Source of the DNA: Pinus tabuliformis
Taxonomy: Eukaryota > Streptophyta > Pinopsida > Pinales > Pinaceae
DNA length: 64,000 nucleotides
Direction: 5' to 3'
NCBI GenBank assembly: GCA_031772625.1
Contig: CM062805.1
Location: 519,172,683-519,236,682 of the forward strand
The notes beneath the pieces are model-generated. The model saw only the letters and a list, made by a program, of their open reading frames with translations, ran no database searches and was not told where the DNA came from. Below are positions 54,670-64,000 of this stretch, in pieces; within the stretch, counting starts at the first letter, position 1; every line of letters starts with the position of its first letter. Position numbers and translations under genes: made by a program.

Positions 54670-57600
54670 ATAGGGGAATAAGGAAGGCAGATAGGTAGAC
54701 AGATCTTCACCTACCTCATCTCATAGCGAGAATAGTTTGTAAGAGCTTGAAAAGATAGCGAAGGTGCAACACCACCGGGTTCTATGGGTCGGAAGGCAGG
54801 CCCGGATCGATCTATTCACTAACCTTTCCCGCCCCGGCCGCTAACGAGGAGAATAGATTCTATAATCTACATAGAGGTTGGTTGGTAGGTTCTGTTGTTG
54901 TTTTCAAGTCTATTGTAATGTCGCTCGCAGAGTAGCCATAGATGCGGGTGGCCCACCTGAACCAGTATTAGATATGATCATCTGATATGACGGTGAAAAG
55001 GCAGAGGATTGGAATTTGTAAAAGGAAAAGAAAAGGTTAAGGACCTCCCACTTCTTTTCGACTTACTTATAAATGAAATAGGTCGAGGTCATTTATGCGC
55101 CGGCGTGGCGTAAGGTCATTCTAATAAGGCTGATAAGCCACCTCCGTAAGTAGAAGGAGGGGGAGCAACGTAAGCAAGCGAGAGCCCAAGCAGTGAGAAA
55201 GAAAGAAGCCAGGGAAGGAGGAAGCCACCGGGAAGAAATGGGAATAGGCAAGGGATGAAATAAGAATAGATGGGGGATATGTGGTGGGAGGACAGCTCCA
55301 GCTGATCTTCAAGATGGACAACCGATGGGGCGAGATAGATATATAGGTTTATGGTGGAATGTGAGGGAAGTTATATGTCGATTGAATGGGAAGTAAGTCA
55401 TTATGACGGGTGGATTCACATTACTTTGAGAGAAATAAATAGAATAGAAAATTGATAGGAACGAAAAGCAGATTGATTGAATTCACTTTCTTTCTTTGCT
55501 CTTCCACTCATATTACATTATATATGAGATTATGCTATTGAGCTCAACTGTGAGCGAAGGGAAGGAAGGTCAAAGGCCTCAGGGGAGAAGGCAGCAGCAG
55601 TGTTTTATTATGAAAATGATTCATCAGTTACGTTCAAAAGTCCATCCAGGTTATCACTATCACTTGAAAATGGACCAGTCACTATTAACTCCCACCTAGC
55701 TAGGCCAGCTAGCCAGCAAGCAAGTAAGTAAGCCCCCTCCAGCTTCGGCTAGTAGACACCGCCTCCCCCTTTCTTTCATAGCAATCATCCCCTCACTGAT
55801 CCATCCAATAGGGTGAGGATGAATGCCTCTTCGCTTGGATGGACATCTTTTCTTAACTGAAAATAAAGCCCGTACTACTGAATATTACCCTACAGCTATG
55901 AATTTCATTAGCTATGGATCATCAAGCCTATCAAAAAGCTTATAAAGTGCCTTACCTTCCATTAGGATCCCTACCTCTGCTCTGTATTTATTCCCCTCAA
56001 TCCATTAGGATCCGGAGCTAATTGATAGGAGCAACCAGGGTAAGGAAAGCATAGCCAGGCTGGGGAAGGAAAGGACCAGGGCCTTCCGAAGGAAAGCACA
56101 GCATACCTACCTAGGCAGACTTACTTTCGTAAGTCCCCTTGCCTATTGCCTGTCCTAGCATGGTCCTAGGGATTATGATACATAGCTGCTATCGACATAG
56201 TTGGGTGGGGCTATCCCATGCCTATTTAGACTTTACCCTCTATGGAGACCTACCCTTTACGAAAGATAAGGAAAGGTTGACCTCATCTTTTGTTTCCCTA
56301 GAATACCGGCAAGGAGATCAGTCATTACCCTCTCGCCATAAACCTCCTTCCGATTGCCCTCTTTCCTTCTTTCCACCGACAGATCGCCTGCCCGCCCCTA
56401 CAGTCCAATTCCTCGTGAACCTCCAATTAATAGAGATTGGGAACAATTGATAGAGGAGATTGGGAACTACCCGTCCACCTCAAATTGATAGAGATTACCT
56501 CTCCTCCGATCCTAAATCACCCTCCCATCCACCCGCCTCTTTATTTTCTTTATTTCTCTTCATTTTGCCACCCGGCTATAGATAGATATGCCTCGGCTCT
56601 GGATAGGTACGCCCGTCGCCCCTCCATTTTCCTAGGCCCGCCCATAGGTGCAGTAGGATTTCGATCAATCCATCAATCAATATGAGATAAGGAAGGGTGA
56701 GGTACGAGTCGTTACTCAATCTACCTCGGGCAGGACTGAAAGAAAAGATTTGTTTGAGTATGATTCTGAGGACCTTGAAGAACCAAACAAATCAGGTCTG
56801 CGCCTTGGTTGGGATAACCTAACTAAAGGGATAACCTTGCTATCGCACCTTTTATCGAGTTGGCGTTTGTTTCTCTTTGGTCAAGCAACTAAACCTACCT
56901 GGTTTACGCTTTACATAAGGTGCCCGTCAAAGAATAGACCTAACGGGGGGAAGTTAGAAGGAAAGAAAAGGAGGGAGGGATTATGAGGATTCAATTCCAA
57001 CATTTCACTTAGGGATATATTTATTTAGCTCACAGCCGTTCCACATTATAGTTTACCCGGTCCACTACCTTTACTCGCATCACTACCAATGTGATCTCCA
57101 TTACAGATGGATAGATCTGTTTGGAAACAGAGTTATTCTATCATTTCTCATACAACTTATTCTAGGAGGGCACCAGACATTTTGAGTACAACCCACCTCA
57201 TTTAGGTCGATGAATTCTTGTGGACCACACCCCTATGGTTAATCATCTATCTCCTTTCTGGACAGAAATGAATCAATTCTTTGGACCATGAATCTCCGAC
57301 CCAACTTATTCCTTTTCTATTCCTTTCCTATCTCTTTCTCATGCCCCTCTGAATGTGGGCCAGACCTCTGAATGTGTTGGTTCGAAGGAGATAGATTCAT
57401 GACTCGGTGAAGCAGGCACCTGCTTTATCGGATTGGTTGGTGTCGTGCTCGTAAAGAAATTGTATCGGAATGCATTGGTCGATCTTGCGGAAATCACTCT
57501 CTTTCTTCCCACCCGGGAGAGGGTAGTTGGTTAGGTAAGGGTTGACACAACATCACATGCCGGGTCGAACGCTGCTTCCGTGCACTGTATCTTTCATGGT

Positions 57601-59020
57601 TGATGAGCGTAGTAGCGGCACTGGCATACTTTTTTTGTTCTACATACGAAAGTTTCTTCGAGAGCAGACATTGGTCAGTGGCTTGGCCATCCTCAACAAG
57701 CCAAATAAATGTTATCTAGTAAGTCACTATATCCTTTCAGTGCAGTAAGTAAGTCTATGCAATAATATAAGTATGGGTAAATGATGATAAGTAGGCGTAA
57801 GTGAGGAGAAGCAGTATTAGGTGTAATTGAGGGGAAGCAGGTGTAAATGACTAAAAGTAAAAGAAATATAAGCTAGCCCGAGTGTTTGTGTGAGGAGCAA
57901 GAGAAAAAGCAAGAGTGTTAGCGCGAGCCCGAAAGTGAGTGTGAGAAGCCAGCGTGAAGCAAGGCAGTGTGGGCGCAAGCATTAAGCCAAGAAGTAATAA
58001 TAAATCTAGCCTTTTCTATGGATAGTTTCACCCAAGTTACTTATTTAGTTAAGGGGAGGAAGGAAAGCCAACCTGACTAAAGACAATATCCAACTAGTAG
58101 TTTAACGTAGGATCTTCATTGTGTTTGGACGGTAGCGAGTTAGGTTAGGTGCGGTGGGGTGGTTTGTTCTAAAGGGAGTAGCTAGTCCCCGCCCATACCA
58201 ATGAGAATATCCTGGCTGATAGGAAATGTTTATTGAGCGTAGCGATCCACCCTCTCAGGGTAAGCTTACGCCTCGCTCTACCTGTGCAAGAAAGAAAAGA
58301 AGGTCAGTAAATAAGGCCTTGCCCTCCTTCCTTATAAGTCAATAAGAGAAGCTAAGGGTATTGAGTAATTGAAAGCCTACATAGTCACTCCCACACTGAT
58401 TGGGTCAGAAGGGTATTTCAAAAGGAACCCTGCCACGATCCTTACTTCTATGCATGCCAATAGTCAATTTCCTTGCCCTTAGTATGATAACACCTGCGCT
58501 TTGAGGGGAATAAATCAAAAGGCCTAAATGGGAGGGATTACCCCTATGCCTGCTTTATGCTTTCACAGGTATCTAATGAGTCGGAAGGCTCCCATAGGAG
58601 AAGGTGGGGAGGCCAAGGCCGCACTCAGAACTCCAGGTACATACCACTGGGTTCTTTCCCATTATGGCCTGGGGATTGACTTCCCAGACAGACTAGCAAG
58701 GTAAGAGTCATTAAAATAACACACAGGCTGGCTTGACGCACTCGGGTTCAACACCCAACGGGCTGGCTCATAGGGGAATATATACCTAGTTTCCAGTTCC
58801 AGTGTTCCTCTTCATAGGGCTCCTCCTTCTTTACTTCCTTCCACATCTGCCAGCGGGACCGTGTTTCACACCCACTATGGCTCTAATTTAGTGGGTAATG
58901 AGCAAGCCGGCAAGCTCTCTTTACAGCATCTTTACAGCATCCAGATAAAGCTTTCACATGAATATAAGATATAATAGGGTTGGTCTTCACTCAACCTGGC
59001 AGCAGGGCTAAGCATTGAAA
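54670..59020. other. Intergenic DNA, no recognised gene
   Basis: 54690-54730 has a faint resemblance to the rRNA sequence expected next, but alignment fails. 55135-55270 is purine-rich. 57770-57965 has 'ggagaagcag' and 'aagtgag' repeats. Open frames up to about 100 codons occur without motifs. Confidence 0.45.
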
Positions 59021-59022
59021 GC

Positions 59023-59110
59023 AAGGTCTCGGAGGGGCTTGCACTTCCTAGTGCAAGGATGTTGAAATGAAAGCAAGGTCCCGGAGGGGCTTGCGCTTCC
59101 TAGTGCAAGG
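59023..59110 (+). repeat. Tandem pair of 36-bp AAGG-ended elements (class B)
   Basis: Copies at 59023-59058 and 59075-59110 are separated by 16 bases. The left flank 'attgaaagc' resembles the spacer 'ttgaaatgaaagc', so the element was duplicated with its left flank as a ~52-bp unit. The first copy carries two C-to-T or G-to-A type changes. Confidence 0.82.
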
Positions 59111-60206
59111 ATGGTGTAATTCGAGAAGGTGGGCCCAATGTCGAACGCCTAAGCTATTGAAGGTAGTCAGTGTTGGGCATACAGGGCGAGCCCCACCCCT
59201 TTCCATCCATAGTTGAGAGTAGGGCTCAAGGTGGATCGGGAAACACGAAAATGCTTAATGAGCGCGAGATCCCAACGTCAATCACTAGGGGATGGTAAAT
59301 GAATCTACTCCTTCCGGTTCCAAGGGTTCATGCTGGTCGAATGCGGGGAAACATCCGTCGAGGCCGTCGGGAGAGGGCCCCCGACTCTATCTCTATCTCT
59401 ATATAGCCGCCACTCGGCCAACCCCTATCTATATACGGGACATAGTTCTTAGTCCCCGTTCCATATTTGTGCATTCTAGTGATGGGCTTTCCAGTGTTCA
59501 GTGTTCGTTCGGTGTTCAATCGAGGCCGACTAGCACTAGCTCATAGTTAGTCAGGAGTTGGTCGAGGGTATCACGATCATGTATTTGATCAGTCCACCCC
59601 AACTATAACTATGGGACAGGGGGAGGTGTGCTCGGAGACATGAAATGAGTAGCTTCGACTGGAGGGATACTAAGCGGCCCTATATCCATGCTATGTTTGC
59701 CCGACGGAGTAATAACTAAGCTTATGAAGTTTTTCCAGAGGGGGACTGCCCTATATAGATAGCTACCGATAATTAGTAAAGTAAGCCCTGCCTACTCATC
59801 TCTAGTCCAGTCGGCACCCTCCCTATATACATATATGACGACAGAGGAGCCAGAGTTCCTATCCTATATGGAATCGATAGTTGGCACCCCTTATAATATA
59901 TATGGCGAGAGCTTGAGCCCGGCTATGGACTATACACTATATATTGGGAAACTGATGGATGATGCATCACACGAATATGGTCACCCATCACCCATATAGG
60001 GATTGGATAGGGGGTTGCCGAAGTCGGTTGCTTCGGTTGAGTCCCATATATATAATAAATAGGGGCCCTCCTCTCGATAGCCAGATAGAGAAACTAAGAA
60101 CTGGACTATAGATAGATAGACTATCTATTCGATGGATGCCTAACCCCTAACTCGATGGACAGCAGGTGCCTACTGTATGAATTGATTATCCACATCACAT
60201 CAAGCA
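59111..60206. other. Intergenic DNA rich in 'tatata(g)ata' words
   Basis: No gene is recognised. 'ctatctctatctctat' simple repeats lie at 59388-59405, and 'tatatagata' words become frequent toward the microsatellite. Confidence 0.45.

Positions 60207-60276
<70 letters not shown>
60207..60276. repeat. (TA)n microsatellite
   Basis: About 33-35 uninterrupted AT dinucleotides, followed by 'ttattatctaat'. It is prone to slippage and to assembly error. Confidence 0.95.
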
Positions 60277-60280
<4 letters not shown>

Positions 60281-61140
60281 ATCTAATCTACATGGGGGGG
60301 ACCCAAAGTTGGGATGGGACCGAGGGCGGCTACAGCTATATCCAGTTCTAGTTGGCGGGCCCATCTCCCATATCCCATATCTATAGAGGGGAGGGCGCCG
60401 CTGGCCTATATATCTAGGAGCGCCATATAGATAGTTGGTGCCGACTACCGACTCTACATAGTCTGGTTTGGTCGCCATATATAGATAGGGGCGTCCAGAG
60501 GTAAGGCGCTAGTCCTCAGTGGTGCAGTGGGCTCACCCGTCTAATGAGTTGAACTGGTCTCTTGAGTCGGGGAGTGAAACTGGTTCCTTCAGTTAGGGCT
60601 CGACCTGTTCTTCTCGGACGAGTGCCTAAATAAAGAGTTTCCCTATATATTCTAATAGGGCTACGTCCGATCATGGATATGGGGATATGGCACTGGGTGC
60701 CTGCGAGCAAGAGTTATGTATATAGGGTAAGGCAAAGGCAGAAGCCCCCTCCCCCTATATAAATTGGTGATTGAAAGGTAAACCCTCGACCCCAACTCCA
60801 TCTGCAGAGAAGAGACGAGACCCTCTCCCTCGGCCTCCCCTCCCCTTCCCCCTATATAGAGTAATTGACCCACTGTATCTATCTGGTCGAGTATAGTCCG
60901 GAACAATCGGGCAAAAGAATCAATCTCAATCGGGAGATAGGAAGATAGGGCGCCGTTCTATTCTTCGCAAGAGCGGCACCCCCCAGCTAATAGTGGGATC
61001 GGTTTGATCCGCTTCATTCATGGTAGGCTCGGCTCTATTTTCATTGCTACCATGGGTACCCCAACCCGGAATTATAATATAGATAGAGGGCCTTTATAAA
61101 TTCATGTCGAGGTAAAGGCCAGTCAATGCAATTATTTCGA
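60277..61140. other. Intergenic DNA, no recognised gene
   Basis: GC-richer than the flank, with many 'tatagatag' and 'ccctatata' words. No motif-bearing frame. Confidence 0.45.
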
Positions 61141-61141
61141 T

Positions 61142-61612
61142 GTGCCCATTCCCGATTCACCCATACCCCATGCCACTCGCAAACAAATGGATATCGTGTC
61201 TCTCTGTCCGAACCATTCGCTTCATAGACATCATTTCGTGTGTGCCATCACTATCATCGGCCAATCTGTTCGCATCATCAATGGAGTATCAATGCCATGT
61301 TCATCAGTCTTTCCTCGGCTCCCTCGCCCCTTTCACAACGTTTATCAGTATTGCCAGGTGTCACTTATACCCAGTGTCAATGATGGTACTCGATCCCAAG
61401 AGTCGATTACAATCATAGCTGGGCTGCTCGGTTCGGCTTTGATACTTTGTTGGATACTTGGATGGGCCACACTTGGACGGGCTCCCGGTTCGGTTGGGTT
61501 TATAGTCGCTTGGATACTTGGATTAGATACCAGTTATTTAAAACAACCTAATTCACCATTATTCATTAATGAAATTTCTCCTTTTGAAAGTCCGAGATTC
61601 CTCTCCTGTTAA
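61142..61612 (+). CDS. Hypothetical protein, hydrophobic C-terminal half
   Basis: A 156-codon ATG frame, long for this AT/GC-mixed region. Residues about 85-130 form a hydrophobic stretch with an internal near-repeat (LCWILGW... and VAWILGL...) that mirrors a DNA duplication of 'ttggatacttggat'. I recognise no family, no conserved neighbour and no start-region signal. It may be a fortuitous frame; mitochondrial chimeric ORFs with membrane segments are a known class but this is only a possibility. Confidence 0.25.
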   Translation: MPIPDSPIPHATRKQMDIVSLCPNHSLHRHHFVCAITIIGQSVRIINGVSMPCSSVFPRLPRPFHNVYQYCQVSLIPSVNDGTRSQESITIIAGLLGSALILCWILGWATLGRAPGSVGFIVAWILGLDTSYLKQPNSPLFINEISPFESPRFLSC

Positions 61613-62575
61613 TTGAGCCAGCTTATGCTTCCTCTCAGGGCGCTTAAAGTGGATTTTGGAGTACTTATCATTTACATTTCATTATGTTTCATGTTGAGCG
61701 GGATTAAATCATTTGGAGTTTGAGTGCCTTGATACTTGCTGGATTTAATATGAAGCTGGAAGGTATGATGAGAAAAACAAAAGAAGCTGGTTTAACCCGT
61801 GATGCTCAAAATTGACGAAGCTGGTACAACCCGTGGAATATAGAACCTGGTAGCGGCTAGAGATTTGCTAGAGTAAGGAGTCAATAGCTGATGGGTGGGG
61901 CAAGGAAATCAATGTTGATGATGTTGATTGCTTGCTTTTTGATACTTGCCCGGGAGTAGGGCAGCCAGAGGGAGGGGGTTACAGAATGATTGTTTCTCTT
62001 TTGACTCGGGTTTCACCCAGGAAATTGGCTTGGAACAGATTGAACAAAACCTCATCTCATCATGCGCCGGTTTCATCTATGAAATTATCATCTTTAGGGG
62101 GGCCAATGGGAAATCCACTCATCAAGGTACTAAACCAGTTCGACGCGCACAGGAAGGTCCGGAGGTCTTGCGCTTCCGAGTGCAAGGATGAATTGGTCCT
62201 GCTTTACCAGTTGCAGTTACCAGGATAGAAGGGTTATACACGCTGTTCTCAATTCATCATGCCCGCAAAGGTGGTGGTGGTTTTTAGAAGTGTGTTGTTA
62301 TCTTTCCCGCGTGACCAGTTAGTAGTGAGGTGAGTGAGTGAGAGTCCATTAGTTAAGCGGCAGTTCCGATACGTGATCAGGATGGTGTTATACCTGACCA
62401 GTTTCGATACCACGACGTGCCCAGTGATACCCCGTACACAAAAGAAAGGAGGTTTCGTGCGTTTACAGTCTCTCATCCATACCCAGGAAAGTTTGTTCAA
62501 AGTGTGTTAACTATTCTCGACGTGCGCAGGATGGAGTTTGACGTACCCACCTGTTCTCTTTCCCACGTGAACATT
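61613..62575. other. Intergenic DNA, no recognised gene
   Basis: 61770-61840 repeats 'gaagctggt(t/a)' plus 'aacccgtg' twice. A 34-bp class B element lies at 62154-62187. No gene is recognised. Confidence 0.45.
62154..62187 (+). repeat. 34-bp AAGG-ended element (class B variant)
   Basis: AAGGTCCGGAGG... ending GAGTGCAAGG. Confidence 0.78.
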
Positions 62576-62576
62576 A

Positions 62577-62613
62577 CTTGCCCTCAGAAGCGCAAGACCT
62601 ACGAACGAACCTT
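62577..62613 (-). repeat. Diverged AAGG-ended element (class B variant)
   Basis: Plus strand CTTGCCCTCAGAAGCGCAAG then 'acctacgaacgaacctt'. It resembles 49048-49081 with a short insertion. Confidence 0.6.
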
Positions 62614-62979
62614 TTTATCACTTTTATCTATGCTTGTAGATCGGAGGAAGCATCTGCTTTCAGGTTGAGCGGGTCACTGCTTGCTGGGATAATACGGGAT
62701 AGAGTATTACTTACGTGCTTCTTGCTTGCTGGCTATTTTGATGCTGCGCAGGGGGCTTACGCTGCTGGTGGGACAGTATATGTCGCCAGAGTTTCTGTTG
62801 TATGCGAAGGTTTTATCGAGGGTTTGCTACTTGCTTTCGCATTACCAATTTCCTTCCTGTTGCTGGTGGTTGATCACTTGGCCCATTTAGATCTGAGGGG
62901 AGGAGAACCTCTTTCATTCTTGATAGACCCATACTTCAGGTATCTCATTGATAGACCCCTACTCTTCACTGCTTGGTGA
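62578..62979 (+). CDS. Hypothetical hydrophobic Ala/Gly-rich frame
   Basis: A 133-codon frame with two hydrophobic stretches (GSLLAGIIRDRVLLTCFLLAG and GFIEGLLLAFALPISFLLLV) and an Ala/Gly/Tyr-rich middle (AAQGAYAAGGTVYVA). It begins within the AAGG-ended element, so the start is arbitrary. No family is recognised; it may be a coding remnant related in composition to the 26130 and 42640 loci, or chance. Confidence 0.22.
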   Translation: MPSEAQDLRTNLFITFIYACRSEEASAFRLSGSLLAGIIRDRVLLTCFLLAGYFDAAQGAYAAGGTVYVARVSVVCEGFIEGLLLAFALPISFLLLVVDHLAHLDLRGGEPLSFLIDPYFRYLIDRPLLFTAW

Positions 62980-62999
62980 ACTAAGAGAAGAAATCCCTC

Positions 63000-63320
63000 A
63001 CCATCGGAATGGTGAGCCCCTACCGAGCCTCTCCTTAACAGTCGAGCTGATGGCGACCTTATTAGTCAAGCGTGCTACGCACCCTGCCGGTCCTCACCCA
63101 TCGGAATGAGTGAGTGACTCCGTCCCTCTCCTTAACAGTAGAGCCGATGGTGGCCTTATTAGTCGAGCATACTACGCACCCTGCTGGTCCTCACCATCAG
63201 AATGGTGAACCCCTACCGGGCCTCTCCTTAATAGTCGAGCCGATGGCAGCCTTATTAGTTGAGTGTGCTACACACCCTGCCGGTCCTCACCATCGGAATA
63301 GTGAGTGACTCTGTCCCTCG
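63000..63320 (+). repeat. Modular cluster: four tandem composite units
   Basis: Four successive composites of the form stem-loop ('ctcaccatcggaatggtgag' and variants), 'ctctccttaacagt(c/a)gagc', 'gatgg(c/t)g(g/a)cc', 'ttattagtcgagc' and '(c/t)tacgcaccctgc(c/t)ggtcc'. The unit length is about 90-100 bases. This is the most regular array of the family in the window and the best place to define its unit. Confidence 0.88.
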
Positions 63321-64000
63321 CTTTGTCTCCTCATATCGACGAACAAAGATAAGATCATATGGATAGTTTTCATGATTCAATGAGTAAAGGGCTAGTAGTG
63401 AGGATAGATCTAGTTTTCATGATTCAATAAGACGCGGTGAGTTGGGTTAGTGGCTTTCTATAGGTGAGTAGGAATTGCTCTCTATCAGCTAAGTTAGTAG
63501 GAGTTGCTCTCTCCCGGCCATCCATCTCTAAAGATCTAAATAAAGAATCTATCTATATGAATCTCTCTACTATGAATAATAGTTTGAATGCTCACTATTC
63601 ATATGGTGAGGGCATTTGAAGCTGTTCAACCCAATAGCCGGTACTTCTTTGCTTTCTAGCTCTTGGGCTGGTGGGCATCTATCATTTTAGGACGCGAGGG
63701 TTTTAGTGAGGATGCGTAAGCATGGCTCGACCAATGGGAGAGGTCAAATTGGGTGTCTTCCTAGCGAGCACCGAAGTGGAGTAGGTTGTACATGCTTGTA
63801 AGTAACACGCTAGGCTAAAGCGTAATGTAACATCTTCATATTCTTTTTGAGAATAGCGTGATTTGAGGGGGTGGGACACGCTCGACCATAAAGAAAGAAG
63901 GGGTCATATAAAGAAGAACATAGCCAATTCGAGATCCAAAGCTATCAGTTCCATATCAATAGTCCGCAGCATCCCTTAAGCAGCTAGGGTAGAACCAGCA
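63321..64000. other. Intergenic DNA with scattered modular units
   Basis: 63590-63612 is a stem-loop module ('ctcactattcatatggtgag'). 63707-63740 is a reverse unit ('gatgcgtaagcatggctcgacc') and 63885-63900 another. 'tagttttcatgattcaat' is duplicated at 63365 and 63412. No gene is recognised. Confidence 0.5.

Noticed and set aside
54670..54790. Continuation of 26S rRNA beyond 'gtggaagg'
   Set aside because: Only a few words resemble the expected sequence, and no colinear alignment holds.
60516..60600. tRNA-like string 'cctcagtggtgcagtgggctcaccc'
   Set aside because: No cloverleaf with a matching acceptor stem and T-loop could be formed.

Overview
The window looks like repeat-rich, gene-poor plant mitochondrial DNA, most likely from a gymnosperm or another early-diverging vascular plant with heavy C-to-U RNA editing. 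Evidence: plant-mitochondrial cob, nad7 (group II introns at the usual positions) and 26S rRNA sequence; a native-type mitochondrial tRNA-His; several pieces of plastid DNA; and 34-36 bp elements with AAGG ends that resemble the Bpu elements I remember from Cycas and Ginkgo. A nuclear mosaic of organelle-derived DNA cannot be excluded by reading alone, because almost every organelle gene here is partial or damaged and a nuclear-type retrotransposon sits among them.

Layout. 1-5675: non-coding DNA with short diverged repeats. 5681-17062: one complete Ty3/gypsy LTR retrotransposon on the minus strand, with ~2.1 kb LTRs and a 5-bp target duplication GAACC. Its ~2,000-codon gag-pol frame has no frameshift and is cut only by seven in-frame stops. 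17432-21400: plastid-derived DNA (trnM, intron-containing trnV, atpB pseudogene, ycf3 exon 3 with intron) that also holds a truncated cob. 21400-33900: non-coding DNA carrying modular GTCGAGC repeats, AAGG elements, local repeats and decayed coding-like tracts. 33948-34284: plastid rpoC2 fragment. 36301-36374: trnH-GUG. 37165-38280: densest modular-repeat block. 39132-41230: nad7 exon 1, intron 1, exon 2 and the start of intron 2. 42255-48222: further repeats. 48224-49010: a palindromic LTR structure with a tRNA-iMet-type primer site. 49000-52600: a zone sharing short motifs with 1-5.6 kb. 53864-54669: 26S rRNA fragment. 54670-64000: non-coding, with a (TA)n microsatellite, AAGG elements and a last repeat cluster.

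No operon-like gene set works together here. The only conventional expression candidates are trnH and, if spliced to exons elsewhere, nad7 exons 1-2. The most distinctive content is (1) the gypsy element, whose archaeal-type RNase H lies upstream of the RT while its native RNase H has lost catalytic residues; (2) a mosaic repeat system built from self-complementary modules in both orientations, also found inside the nad7 intron and at a plastid-DNA breakpoint; (3) two orientation classes of AAGG/CCTT-ended elements; (4) the palindromic LTR; and (5) two homologous, decayed Ser/Gly/Tyr-rich coding-like loci.
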